DNA of 64,000 nt from positions 31,490 to 95,489 of the forward strand of contig JAAEAF010003559.1 of NCBI GenBank assembly GCA_011037195.1, read 5' to 3'. Each line of letters starts with the position of its first letter. Position 1 is the first letter of the stretch. This document shows, in pieces, positions 31,165 through 42,379 of this stretch. Source of the stretch: Triatoma infestans. Its lineage: Eukaryota > Arthropoda > Insecta > Hemiptera > Reduviidae. The position numbers were made by a program, and so were the translations under genes. The notes under the pieces were generated by a model. It was not told the DNA's origin and ran no database searches. It saw only the letters and a list, made by a program, of their open reading frames with translations.

Positions 31165-31282
31165 ATCATGTTATAAGTTATTGTAAACAATCTGGAACAA
31201 TCGCACAAGAATAACTCTAAAAACTTGTTTATATTTTAATACCCCACACAACAGTATGTATGTCATATGAATCATATAATAA

Positions 31283-31483
31283 TTATATGGCTTCTAAGAA
31301 GCCCTCTTCACTATGCCACGACTCTAAGTCCTCTCTGATTTTCCTCTGATTTCCGCAAATTGATTTGCATGCTTTCCTTTTTATCAAGCCTTCCGTCTCT
31401 ATTACACAGAGACCATACACCCGTCCTCTTGATAACTTTTCCTTCCTAACAGCCTCTACCCGAGTTATTTTTGACCCAAACAC
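31283..31483 (-). other. Open frame of unknown nature
   Basis: A 66-codon reverse frame, charged (RGRVYGLCVIETEGLIKRKA, NQRKIREDLESW), in a stretch less AT-rich than average. It could be a decayed coding piece, but I recognise no domain. Its upstream neighbour on the same strand is the LINE tail at 31528-31800. Confidence 0.2.
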
Positions 31484-31527
31484 TTTGACCTTCCGTTAAG
31501 TGCCTCACTGCTGATTTCCAACATGAT

Positions 31528-31800
31528 ATTTTTTTTTTTTTGAAGGGGGGACCAATGCACTGCGGACTTTAGATCTATTGTGCTGTGCCTCCTAGGTGCC
31601 ACAGACTGCTCGCAGCACCCGAGCAGATGTTCTCAAATGAAAATCCGTTCTACAGAACTTACATCAGATTAAGATCCTAAGGAATCCTGGTAACCTGGCG
31701 GGCTCTAGAGAGGGTATATCCCCCTCCTCCACCTGGTAGCTACCCAGGTTCTTGAACTTCTCTGAATGGCAGCCTCGCATTCTGTTAGGAGATTATATAG
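31528..31800 (-). pseudogene. LINE 3' end remnant
   Basis: On the reverse strand it reads ctaacagaatgcgaggctgc, aagaacctgggtagctacca and gaggagggggatataccctc, the end of the ORF seen at 24360-24445. The UTR follows, gcacagcacaatagatctaa and ccgcagtgcattggtccccc, to an A run (T run at 31529-31540). Same family as 23985-24612. Confidence 0.8.
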
Positions 31801-31876
31801 TTTCCTTAGGGCATCTAAAATGAGATTATGATGAATTTCACACAATAACAGTAGGCCGAAATTGATCAAAGTGAGA

Positions 31877-31885
31877 TGTGTGTGT

Positions 31886-31922
<37 letters not shown>
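31877..31922. repeat. (TG)n microsatellite
   Basis: A run of TG units with one TA interruption. Confidence 0.95.
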
Positions 31923-31924
<2 letters not shown>

Positions 31925-32559
31925 AGATATACGAAATCCTTATTTTTGTCATTTTACTTTTGGTATTTTCTTTTTTGCCAAATTTTCTTAAATTAATTGA
32001 AAATATTAATTAATTGTGAAACCTTGTCTGAATAACTAGATCTTCAGAAATTTTATAAAAAAAATGTAATATTATAAAAAGTAAGAAAGTGAAATTTGGC
32101 CGAGTATCAAAAATATTTCGCTCCAAGTCTATTTCCTACTCGACACATCTGTTATTAGTTGTGCGTATTTCCATTTTGTTTTTAGTTCTTCGATTCAAGG
32201 CTATTGTATTTATTTTTTTTATTTTTTTGTTGAGCAGAGACTCATTGTTTGTAAAGAATATTTAAATATTTAATGATTATAAAATTGAAAGTGTTTATTA
32301 GTGTTCTTCATTCTTTTAGAAGACATGGTAAAAAGGATCTTGATGTGCAGGTAAGTTATCATGAGGTCTGCAGGTAGAATTTTAACGGTTATTATATGTT
32401 AATGACAGTGGAACAAAAAGTTAGCCCGATCTAGTGGGGGGAGGGGGGTTATGGAATCAAGCCGCCTTCTCTCTCTCTCTCTATGTCTTTCTCTCATAGC
32501 TATGGCATACTTTTGGGTGAAGGGAGGAGAACGAGGCCATTCTGTCTCTCTCTGTTCTG

Positions 32560-32560
<1 letters not shown>
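31925..32560. other. No gene seen
   Basis: AT-rich, then a CT-rich stretch at 32467-32482. No coding pattern. Confidence 0.4.

Positions 32561-32561
<1 letters not shown>

Positions 32562-32602
<41 letters not shown>
32562..32602. repeat. (GT)n microsatellite
   Basis: A long, pure GT run. Open frames across it on both strands are produced by the repeat. Confidence 0.95.
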
Positions 32603-32604
<2 letters not shown>

Positions 32605-32605
<1 letters not shown>

Positions 32606-33605
32606 CTGCTCATGGTGGTTTGTCTGGTGAAGGTAGCAAGTAGTCTCATGGTTACCAGTTCTGGTAAACAAGACTCTCACTGTGTTCGCCTTTTTGTTCA
32701 ACCCAAGACACACTGTCCCATTGTCTTCGGGGCCGGCCATACTCATAAATCCTTCATACTTAATTAATATAATGAATTTAAAGTGAACATAACCCAAACC
32801 TCCTCTAGCCACTTGCCGCTATCCCTCCCCCCCCCACTAATAGTAGGGTGGGTGCCCTGTGTTGGGTTGGTTTCTCTGCCACTTCACCCTCACTCTATTA
32901 GACTATCTCACTCAGTTTGGCCGCCCAAACTAACCTCCCCACCCGCCTTCTTCCATTGCGCGAGCACATTTCACCACCCCCAAACCAACAGGATTAAGCT
33001 TGTATTTTAATTGAAGCAAGGCTCGAGAAGTTGTGCAAAGATATATATATATATGTGTGTGTGCGTACATTACACAGACACACATACACATATACAGTGA
33101 CACACACACATACGCACAGACACAATGACTATGAAACAAAGTGAAAAACTATATGAACAATGGTATGCCCATAAACAAGATTTAAAGCCCCCATACAAAA
33201 TTCCCCTCTCACTCTTTGTACTTTCTAATATATTTTGTTGCCATTTAATAATAAAAGATTTATTTAAACAATTTTCTTCTTTATATTTATTTTATCTTTT
33301 TCTTTCCTTTATTTTCTTTTTTTTTTTTGTTTATATTTAGGAAAATTGTTTAAAACATTTTCTTTAAATATAAACTTTAGTAGTGTAGTAGTCCTTTTAC
33401 ATTCTTTTCTCAAATTTTTCCATTTTTCTTTTCCTTATCATTTGATCATTTGCATGTCTCATGGCGATTTAGTTGTTAATTTTATGCTGAATTTTCCTTG
33501 ACTACAATACAAGTTTCTCTCTTTTGAAAACATTTGTATGTGTATGTGTGACATAATAACAAAACTTCAAATAATTTTAATAATAATAAAGTTAATAATT
33601 TTTTT
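32605..33605. other. No gene seen
   Basis: 32640-33020 is less AT-rich than its surroundings, with a C run at 32827-32836. A (TA)/(GT)/(AC) mixed repeat lies at 33041-33120. No coding motif was recognised. Confidence 0.4.
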
Positions 33606-33611
33606 ATTTTC

Positions 33612-33950
33612 TCTTACTTGCTGTAATAAATAGGAAGTATTGTAATCGTGTCAAATTTTTTTCGATATTGAATTTTTCACTAGAATACATGTTTTGAGGT
33701 GACCTGAGTTCGAAAAAGTGTTAATGCAAAATGGGTTGAATGTCAAAAAACAATCTTAGCACAAAAACAAAAACTTGCAAGGAAGTTTAAATTTGACATT
33801 CCATTTCCGACATAAAAGTTATCTGTCAAAAAATTCCTCAACCGCCGAAAAGTAGCACTTTTACAATGTGGGTTTTTTTTTCAGTTTTTCTTTTGCGATT
33901 TACTCGAAAAATGGCTTCAAGGAGTTGAGAATTGAAGATAATTTAGGAAT
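33612..33950 (+). repeat. REP-1 fragment, first module
   Basis: tctcttacttgctgtaataa, gaagtattgtaatcgtgtca, a gacctgagttcgaaaaagtg block and cattccatttccgacataaa ... ctcaaccgccg. Diverged. It stops where an LTR-A copy begins. Confidence 0.65.
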
Positions 33951-33954
33951 GTAA

Positions 33955-34350
33955 GAAATAAACTTGTATGTATGCTGAACATTGATATAATTAAGTAAAG
34001 CCACAAATTGCAAGGAATATACACTGTTGAATGATATTTGAGAATGAGGTAGAGAACAGTTATCGACACCACTCAGTCAACATCATTCTACTTTCTAACG
34101 TCTCAGCCAGACTGCCTCACTCTTAATTATGTGACAATAATTAAGAGAGAGAGAGACAGCCTGGCTGAGTGTTAGAAAGTAGAATGATGTTGACTGACTG
34201 CTGTTGATAACTGTTTTTAAACTGTCCTCCTCGTAGGGCTAGCTCGCCTCTATATATATATCCTTAGTTTGGCCTAAGTAGGGATCCCATTGATACGGTT
34301 CTTTGGTTCTTTGGATCCTCACGAATCTTAATGATTCGGATCACATTACA
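33955..34350. mobile_element. LTR-A palindrome with a different centre
   Basis: The forward arm (gaacagttatcgacaccact, tcagtcaacatcattctact, ttctaacgtctcagccagac) pairs with the reverse arm (ggctgagtgttagaaagtag, aatgatgttgactgactgct, gataactgt) around about 34115. The reverse arm runs on to the outer end at 34350 (gatcacattaca). The centre is inside the LTR, not at the primer site as at 334-838. Confidence 0.65.
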
Positions 34351-34354
34351 TATC

Positions 34355-35465
34355 GAAACATAATAATGCAATAAAATACTAAACGGCATGTACTAGTAAC
34401 GCATTCACTTCGATTTTTTTCAGGAAAATTCATGTTAATACATGTCTGCACATGCAAGTACATACATAATACTATAGTGCAGCCATATTCAGTCTACGGT
34501 CAACTTAGAAAATGTAACCTTCTTATTTATTTCAAGAAACATACTACTAGAAAATGAGTGACAATATAAACGAGTGTTTTTTTTTTCATATACTATTACT
34601 CCATGACCTAATTGCTCGAACCACTTTCTGCTTTTGTTTTTTTGAAGTTCTCCATATAGATATACAATATAAAACAAGAATTGCAAAGACATCGAATAAA
34701 GTTTGAAACCTAAAGATGCAATCACAGGAAAGTTTACTGCCATAGGTATACATATGTCCCATGTAACGCACTGCAGAATCTTCTCGGCAAAAGAAAAGTT
34801 GAGGCAGTGAACGTGTTAAAGTTAAGCCAACCTCACACATCCCCCCCCCCCAAAAAAAAACCTCGCTTCAAAGAAAATTAACAGTTCCCAGATTTACGTA
34901 AAATTCGAACCAATTATTATTCTTTTTTTTTTCACTGATTTTTTAAATGATTAAAACATATTAAACTTAATATGAATTAAAATTATTTATTTCTAGTTCA
35001 GTGAGATATAATAAAATTTCTGGCAGGATAATTTGGCAGTCGTCCTTATTTTTTTCAGACATCTGAAATACTGTTTGGTATATTTCTAAGAATCTAGTAG
35101 CTATTAAGGCCATTTTTTATAACACAATTTATTCGAAATTTATACAACAGCATTTAGCTTCTTTTATATTCATTTTATTAAATTCATCAGCCAGTTAAGT
35201 GTTGAAAGCGATTTTCGCAAGGGTAGTAATCTTATTACATGGAGATTGTAGTTCCCTGTTGTATTTTGATTAAAATATTTAATCCTCGTTGAAGTTTTGA
35301 ATGAAAAAAGTTAATTACAGAGGATTTCAGTCTGTAGCATAAGCACAAGTATTTATCTTGAAGTTGACCGTTTATAGAAGAGTTTTTCAGCATCTGAGTT
35401 TCAAATATTGATATGTATTCCGATAATCCGACATCTTCAAATGTTTCTATCAACTTCAAAAAGGA
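34355..35465. other. No gene seen; AT-rich
   Basis: A few reverse frames (34489-34840, 35235-35543) lack motifs and have background composition. There is a C run at 34842-34851. Confidence 0.45.
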
Positions 35466-35469
35466 TTCC

Positions 35470-35792
35470 TGTAATAGGATCCGAAAAGAGGGATCCAAAG
35501 CAGAGAGAGACAGAGAGACAGGATCACTCTCTAGTTTAGGCAAGACGAGAGTGAGAGAAACTGTTTAAATACAGCTGTGTCAGCTATAGGAGGGAATCTA
35601 CCGACAGTCTTGCAGTAGAGTTCATACAGCAGTCACAACGCGTCATCAATCTTTCTCTTTACCTCTCACTCCCATTTTATATATTTTAGTGTAAAGTCCA
35701 GGCAGTTTTTATTACCTTTCTATTATACAGTGTTCAGCTATACTTCTAGATTATTTATCTATCTAACCCAACTTCTCTTCTTCTTAAACCTA
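35470..35792 (+). repeat. LTR-A, single full-length copy
   Basis: It starts TGTAATAGGATCCGAAAAG, has gagagaaactgtttaaatac, ttttagtgtaaagtccaggc and attatacagtgttcagct, and ends near taaacctattata. It appears as a solo LTR; no inverted partner or internal region adjoins. Confidence 0.65.
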
Positions 35793-36004
35793 TTATAATT
35801 CCTCATTTATATATATATATGTACATATATATTTTCTGAAAACTGGAAATAAGGAATTAATGATTGTTGGTAACTTATACACCCCCACGTGTTGGACGTT
35901 TCCTTTTGAAAGGGTCCAATATGCCGCCTTTAAAGACCGAAACATGTGTTTTTTCCCATTCAGGTATCAACATCCCTCTTAACCTAGATAGGCCCTACAA
36001 AAAC

Positions 36005-36160
36005 ATTTAAAGACCAGTCAGTGTATCAACTAAATTTGCTCTGTGCAAATTTATGTTATCACACTGTTTGACAAATGCATTCTGATGATAGGCGAACGGC
36101 CCGAAACCGGTCTATGATCACAGAAAGAAGCAGGCTATCACGGAAAATATTTCTGATCAA
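36005..36160 (+). repeat. HHR-FB right arm only
   Basis: ctaaatttgctctgtgcaaa, ttatcacactgtttgacaaa, then a hammerhead-like motif at about 36077-36116 with the CTGATGA core, GGCGAACGGCC and GAAACCGGTC, and ctatcacggaaaatatttct. The left arm is missing. Confidence 0.7.
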
Positions 36161-36164
36161 ATAT

Positions 36165-37068
36165 TCTATATCGCTAAAACTTGAAAAAAAAAAAAATTAT
36201 TCAATAAAATTGAAAAGAAAAAATATGCAAAGGAACAAGCAAACAAGCAAAGGAATGTGGACACTTTTAGCACTACTTTTTAGTCGTGGAAAGTGTTAAA
36301 GTAGGAAAATATTAAATTTAAATAAACGAAGCTTCTCCTTCATCATAATTGCTTTAAGAAATAATTAAAAATATTAATAAATAAATAAATAAATAAATAA
36401 AGGGAAAGTAAAAACTCTAAAACTCAATAACTAAAATTTATTATATTGGAATAAATTCGCAAAATAAATAAATAAATAACTTTTATGTCGTTAGTAATAA
36501 GTATAAAAAAAAAAGAAGAAAAAAAAAAGCGGGCCAATTTAAAATATGCCATGTGTAATATATTGTAGCACATTCAGTGAAGAATAAATCACAACCAGTG
36601 TGTGTGTAATGTAGCATGCGCCATGTAACATGTGCCATATATGAGTTGTTTCATTCTGTTTAAATTCCAAACCCAACATTGATCTTACTAAATTAGTACA
36701 TTTATAATAATATCATGACTTAAACAGGCTTATTTTTTTATTTCATATAATTTTGTTTTTATTAATGTTGTTGAATTTTTGGTTAAATACTTTAATGGAA
36801 ACGATATTGTTTTGTTTGTTTCATAACTAAATGTTTCCTATTTATTTAGTAGTCGCTTTGAATTTCTTTACATTTCGTAAATACTCAAAGACTACCTACT
36901 ATTTTACTCATTCTTTATCAAAAGTGCAGGACTAGAATACTTTTAGTACGCAAACCATCGGGAAACAAGTACCTAACTTAGGCAACTAGCAGAGTGTGTA
37001 ATTAATTACAGTATTGTTGGAAATGTGGATGGATACGCAATGCTGGATAACATCTGTTATTATATCCT
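36165..37068. other. No gene seen; AT-rich
   Basis: (AAAT)n at 36375-36402 and 36460-36478. Nothing coding recognised. Confidence 0.5.
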
Positions 37069-37071
37069 TCG

Positions 37072-37308
37072 TAGCATGCATATTCCATTGGTGCCTGACT
37101 GGTTTCGGATTTTCAAACAGACCAAATTCTCCAAGTTTGTGTGGAGCGTTCACTTCAACATAATGTTTTTGTTACGTTCACACAAAGAAACCAACAAGTC
37201 AAAGTGTAACAGAAACATTACGTTGAAGTAAACTATCTACACGAACTTGTTGTCTGAACTGTCTACACGAAACCGATCAGAAACAAATGGAATATGCATG
37301 CTACGACA
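37072..37308. repeat. Foldback element distantly like HHR-FB
   Basis: gtagcatgcatattccattg on the left pairs with caaatggaatatgcatgcta on the right, and acttcaacataatgtttttg with cagaaacattacgttgaagt. The right arm has ctgaactgtctacac then gaaaccgatc, and the left arm (reverse) has gaaaccagtc, in the positions of the hammerhead-like blocks of HHR-FB. The CTGAAGA core is not kept. Confidence 0.55.
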
Positions 37309-37435
37309 AATAAAATTCCAGAAATCACATTATTGTCCAGTAGAGAGCGCCAATAACATTGCACAAACCAAATATAATTTCATATTTAACGCCACTAATT
37401 TCGTAGAAAATTCTAGAATCAATTTTTCGGTACAA

Positions 37436-38303
37436 TCTATATATATATAATATAAAAATTCAGCATCCGTATGTTTGTGGCCGCAAAACTCGAAAAGTAA
37501 TCGATGGATTGACTTGAAATTTTTACACAACGTTACATGTCTATATAAGAGTGTTTATATGTACTTTTTATTCCGAAGTTCCCACGGAAACGGGAACTTC
37601 TCCGAGCGTTTCGTGAGAATAGACAGACGCGTTTCGATCGTGGAGCGCTCTCTGCCGGAAGATATTCTGCACAGAATACGTCAAGGAACGCAATCATGGC
37701 TTGGATTTCCCAGAAGACATATACAATGAAGCGCTAATCTTCATTGAGGATCTTTGTTTTGCAATGTGTGGCAAGTTGTTGGCACTATTGAGAGTAACAT
37801 TACCAAATAGGTCGATCAATGCAACATTCGAGAGAGAACTGCTCAAAGAGCAATCATACACCAGAAATGACTTACAGCTATTCGTCCAAGAAAATACACT
37901 GAAACTCCTTCAAGAACAAAAGATAGCATTTGAAACACCATCATACAAGCTGTAAATTCGGTGATTTACTTTTTGGACGCTCCAGGTGGAACTGGAAAAA
38001 CGTTCTTAATTTCCTTAATCCTAGATAAAATCCGTTCAAATGGCCATATTGCGTTACCACTTGCTTCTCCAGGAAATGCTGCTACGTTGATGGAAGGAGG
38101 TAAAACAGCGCATTCAGCTCTTAAAAACATTCTTTCAGTTAAAAACATTTTTTCTTTCTTTCCTTTCAGTTCACGCAAAGTAGGGTATTAAATTGAATGA
38201 TACGTTTTCTTGCTGAATCTATGTTAACTATCATACTTCTATTTACTTCCCTAATAATTAAAATCAGACTGAGCCACAGCTAAGCATGGCCGGGTTTAGC
38301 TAG
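37436..38303 (+). mobile_element. Helitron, degraded
   Basis: It starts TCTATATATATATAATATA after an A and ends gccgggtttagCTAG before a T. The 5' 100 bases match the other Helitron (13617). The 3' hairpin gccacagctaagcatggcc precedes the end. The Rep domain is deleted. Confidence 0.85.
37701..38155 (+). pseudogene. Helitron helicase fragment with Walker A
   Basis: Two frames. 37701-37955 reads EDIYNEALIFIEDLCFAMCG ... ENTLKLLQEQK, the linker before the helicase. From 37961 the next frame reads IYFLDAPGGTGKTFLISLIL (Walker A, GGTGKT) and SNGHIALPLASPGNAATLME. A frameshift near 37950 separates them. The rest of the PIF1 domain, including Walker B, is deleted just after TAHSALK. Confidence 0.85.
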
Positions 38304-38304
38304 T

Positions 38305-38619
38305 ATATCAAATAAAAGTAACACATTTGATGAGTTAGTACGCCAAGTTAAAAAAAAAATCACTGTAGACGTTTTCAAAAAAACATTAAAATATAGTCAA
38401 AAATGTCTATTGTCTAAAATCATGCTTCCGCTTTTCCGTTTCAAATATAGAATCTAACAGTTCTTCTAATATATTTATATATTATTACAATAATATTTTA
38501 TATAATTCGTCAAACCATATATTTTATTGATGTATTAGTTTACAGGAAAGTCACTGGTCCTCAGAACACATCAAAATATCAATTTTGCTGGTAATATCTT
38601 CCAAACAAAAGTGAAAATG
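38305..38619. other. No gene seen
   Basis: AT-rich. A short stretch (gtacgccaagttaaaaaaaa) could be a REP-1 trace. Confidence 0.35.
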
Positions 38620-39731
38620 CGGGGGTCATTCAATAAGTAACGAGACAAATCCCTGTGGTTCAGAAACGGTTTGTTTAATCAATACAATAGTTTCAGTGCG
38701 TCAAGTTGGCATCGTTCTACTTAGTTTCTCATCAGCTGTTCGGGAGTATTTGGTAAGCATAAGCTCAAATGTATTCAGTTAACAATGGCGAGTCCGCTCG
38801 AGCATTGCACCTAGGAAAAACAACGCTCAGTGATTAGATTTTTAATTGCAGAGGGTGCCAAAAGTAGTGAAATCCAGAAAGTATGTTTAAAGTGTACAGG
38901 AATAATTGTTTGAACCGTTTGAAGGTTTACAAATGGGTAGAACAGTTTAAAAGTGACCGTGTAAGTGTCTCTGACGAGAAACAAAGTGGGCGACCGGTTG
39001 AAGTTGCAAATTCCTCCTTCGAATCTCGCACAGCAGGCGTATTACTGCTGAACTGATAGCTGAAGTATTGCACGCGGGTGTTGGAACTGGAACATAACAT
39101 TATTCAGAATAAGCTGCAGCACAAGAAAACTTGTGCGAGATAACTTCCAAGACAACTTACGGACGCCCACGAAGAAACCAGATCTCAAATCAGTCAAAAG
39201 TTGAAAGACGACATTTAATTGAAAAACAAATTTTCAGTAGAATTGTAACATATGATGAAACATAGGTACATCATTTTCAGCCGGAGTCTAAGCGTCAAAG
39301 ACTTGAGTCGAAGCATACGGGTTCTCCCATTCGAAAGAAATTCAAGACCCAACCGACTGCAGGTAAAGTCATGCTTACAGTATTCTGGGTTTCGCAGGGG
39401 CCTATTTATTGTGACTATCTCGAAAATCAACCAACCATCAACAGCCAATATTACGGTGATATGCTTACAAACAAAATAAGGCCTGCCATTCGAACGAAAC
39501 GTCGTGGACTCTTGATTAAAAGCCTGTTTTGCTTCATGACAATGCGCGCCCACAATCGGTACAGTTAATTGAAGAAACAATTCAAAAAGTGGGGTGGGAG
39601 ATCCTTCCACATCCTCCCTAAAGCCCCACCTCGCTTCATCGGACTTCCATTTGTTTGGACCCCTTAAAGAGGCTCTACATGGGAAACATTTTCAATCCAA
39701 TGAAGAAGTTAAAAATCAGGTGCAAAAGTTC
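38620..39731 (+). mobile_element. Mariner element, 3'-truncated
   Basis: The left terminal repeat gggggtcattcaataagtaa matches the mariner at 8415. The right end is missing: the sequence passes at about 39731 into another transposon on the opposite strand. The start of the transposase is near 38786 (ATGGCGAGTCCGCTCGAGCA). Confidence 0.8.
38786..39731 (+). pseudogene. Mariner transposase, many frameshifts
   Basis: Recognisable blocks in order: the N-terminal helix-turn-helix (VIRFLIAEGAKSSEIQKV), the linker (FRISCSTRKLVRDNFQDN), the first catalytic block (YDET near 39251), the core VMLTVFWVSQGPIYCDYLEN, the second block LLHDNARPQSVQLIEETIQK (39528 on) and the C-terminal DFHLFGPLKEALHGKHF. The third catalytic Asp region is altered by a small deletion (the PD of SPDLAPSD is lost). 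At least six frame breaks or stops occur, so it is dead. Confidence 0.85.
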
Positions 39732-40815
39732 TTCTTGCGTACCAATAAATCATAGACTTCATCCAGCCCCACAGAAAATAATCTAATGGCAATAGATCAG
39801 GAGATCGTGGTGGCCACTTAAAAGGTCCGTTTCGACCAACACTTATCGCTTATCATATGTTGCGTTTAAGTAATCAGTCACAATATGAGACTTTGTAGAG
39901 TTCGCTCGAGAAGTTGCGGTAATAAGAAGGACTGGTCGGATAAATAGAGGTCCGCCTCCCCGTGGCAGGGACGGTCCTACTAAACGATCCTACCGTACCT
40001 ACTATGCAGGTAAGGTCAAGTGACCATACGCACCGGTTTTGGCGCTATGCGCTAGGTACGGTGGCCTGGAGTGTGCGAATAATAATAATAATAATAATAG
40101 TTACAATGTGAGAATCGTGAGCTGGAGTATCGTCATGCATAAACCAAATCCTCTGCCTAATGGCAAGCGGAATATCTTCTAGAAGCTCATAAAGATTATT
40201 TTGCAAAAAATGCAATTATGATATTCCTGAAAGCCTAGGTGGCAAAAAGAAGGGACCGATTAGATTGTGGCCAAGAAAACCCCACTAGCCATTTAATGAA
40301 AAGGTATGTTGGTAATATGTAGTAGCAGAAGGGTTTTCGTCGTCTCAAGTATGGGTGTTCGAAAATTACTAATCCCATTTCTTGTAAAGCAAGATTCATC
40401 GGTAACCAGCAGGCAGCTTAGATCTCATGGTATTGTTGAATTAACCACTGGGATAAATTTCTGCCCTTGCTATAATCTTGTAATAACAAATCATGCACAT
40501 GCGTAATGTGAAATGGATGGAATTGTTTTTTGTGCAATCTTCGTTACACACTGGTAGAGAAGCATCGAAACAAAGTGACAAATCTTCTGGTGCTAGTACT
40601 AGGAGATAACTGAACATCTTCCAGTATTTCTTCTTCAATGTTTTCAGTTCGCCGAAAGCTTTGTTTACTCCTTACAGGCTTTAGTGTGCCATTTTCCCTA
40701 AGACGTCTTTCAGTGGCTACAAACTTTTTACGATTTGGGAAATCTTCGGTTGGGAAATTTTCATGATATCTAAGAAACACCAGCAACACCATTTTTATGT
40801 ACCTCGCCATAAGTT
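39732..40815 (-). pseudogene. Tc1/mariner-like transposase of the PLDYFLWG type
   Basis: The reverse-strand N-terminus (40810-40565) reads FVATERRLRENGTLKPVRSK and ILEDVQLSPSTSTRR, a helix-turn-helix region of the kind paired in arthropods with this transposase. Further on it reads IWFMHDDTPAHDSHIVT (about 40150-40100, second catalytic Asp), then after an insertion SPDLLPLDYFLWGWMKSM (about 39810-39755). The middle has frame breaks and is shortened. Some databases label the N-terminal part DUF4817; that name is from memory. Confidence 0.75.
39891..40098 (+). mobile_element. 208-bp retroposed insertion with (AAT)n tail
   Basis: Flanked by agtcacaatatgaga (39876-39890) and agttacaatgtgaga (40099-40113), a 15-bp target duplication with two differences. 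It interrupts the transposase exactly where its frame breaks. The insert is GC-rich, starts ctttgtagagttcgctcgag, and ends gtgtgcg(AAT)n, a microsatellite tail typical of some LINEs and their SINEs. It is either a 5'-truncated LINE or a SINE; no coding sense was seen. Confidence 0.65.
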
Positions 40816-40819
40816 AAAA

Positions 40820-42050
40820 ACATGTCTGTTTGTTCTGAAAAAGTGAACAAATTTGTGGTGTCTCCCATTATAATACACAAAATACTAACAATATTGTCTC
40901 ACAGTATTCACTTATACGCACAGAACTTCCACAAGCAGTGTTTAATACTAACTGTCAAACAAATAAACGATATGCAATTGTTAGTATTATACTTTTGGAC
41001 TTTTGATAAATAAATCTTTAATCTTCAATATCTCTGTAATAAATTGATTTAAAACATATGTGTATATGAACTTTTATGTTTATTTTTTGCTACAGATCAC
41101 ATACCTAAAATAGTGACGTGCAATTCTGAAACTCCCGGTATAATACTTAGTAAGAAAAGAAAAATATATATCCTAATAAATAAATGAACCTGAGGAACCA
41201 TAAATTTCTATTTATTCTTTCCCCCTCGTGTTTGCTTCTCTTTCCCAATATTTTATAAAATTACCTATGACAAGTAAGTTTAAGAAAATATGTGCGCTTT
41301 GTTATTTTATTCATTTCAGCAGGTCATCATGATTGTAAGTGATTTTCCTCGTGACATATCTCTTTTTTATATCATTTATATCTGTCTAACAGTACAGCTA
41401 AAGAATGCCTTACACAATTCTATAGTTGACAGAAACTAATGGTCCTCTGGTTATAGGTGTAAAACGTTAGTAAATAGACGTCGAGGTATAATATTCCCCA
41501 GCGGTTATCATTTTCAAACTTTCCTAATATAATAAAAATTGGTTCAAAATTGAAAACCTTTATAATAATAATATTTTATAATAAACAATGGTCATAATCG
41601 TAACAAATTAAAATAATTTGATTCAAATAAATATTTTTAACTTAGATGCCAAAATTTAATTATGATAGTTTCATTTTAAACGATATTAATCGAAATAAAC
41701 AAATAAAAAACAAAATATAATAAAAAAAAAAAGGGTCATAAAATTATTAATTAAAGGCAATTAAATTTAATTAACATGTTCTTCTCACTAATTACCAAGC
41801 CCCGTCATAAAACTGTTTAATTAAACATGGTTTTTATTCATTGTTTGTTTTAACAGTTAAATGAAATATTATTTTTAATGCAAAACATTAAATGGGTTTC
41901 AGTTTGAATTCATCTAGATAAAAAAATATTCTGACAGATAATTACGTTTTACAGTTCAAAATATGATGTGAATAATTAAAATGCACAAAAACTTATTGCC
42001 ATAGAAACTTCATAATATATATTTTTTAATTATTTTTAAATGTCATTAAA
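40820..42050. other. No gene seen; AT-rich
   Basis: Short open frames only (for example 40822-41013), without motifs. Confidence 0.5.
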
Positions 42051-42066
42051 AACATATAATTTTTGG

Positions 42067-42362
42067 TAGTTGTGGTGGTTGGTTCTGCAGAGCTGGAAAG
42101 CATCAGAGACATTTTCCGTGGTAGCCTGCTTCATTTTTGTCATCGACCGGTTTCGGGCGTTCGCCCAGTTCAGGATGCGTTTTTTAGACAGTGTGACAAC
42201 ACAGACTTGCATAGAGCATATTGTATTCAACTGATTGAAACTGTTGCTCTGTGCAAGTCTGTGTTGTCACACTGTCTGAAAAACGCATCCTGAAGATGGG
42301 CGAACGCCCGAAACCGGTCGATGACTGCAAAATGAAGCAGGCTACCACGGAAAATGTCTCTA
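42067..42362. mobile_element. HHR-FB element, young copy
   Basis: Complete left arm (tagttgtggtggttggttct) and short right arm ending atgtctct. The 13-bp target duplications atataatttttgg (42054-42066) and atataatttctgg (42363-42375) differ at one base. The left hammerhead-like core has a small deletion (CTGAACT); the right one is intact. Confidence 0.85.
42286..42323 (+). ncRNA. Hammerhead-ribozyme-like motif
   Basis: Intact 38-base motif identical in sequence to 14801-14838: CATC/GATG stem I, CTGAAGA, GGGC-GAAC-GCCC, GAA, ACC/GGT. Predicted cleavage after C42319. Confidence 0.6.
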
Positions 42363-42379
42363 ATATAATTTCTGGCTTT

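Noticed and set aside
32399..32812. Open frames on both strands around 32.4-32.8 kb
   Set aside because: They read through a (GT)n microsatellite, giving runs of TH or VC residues; no independent coding signal was seen.
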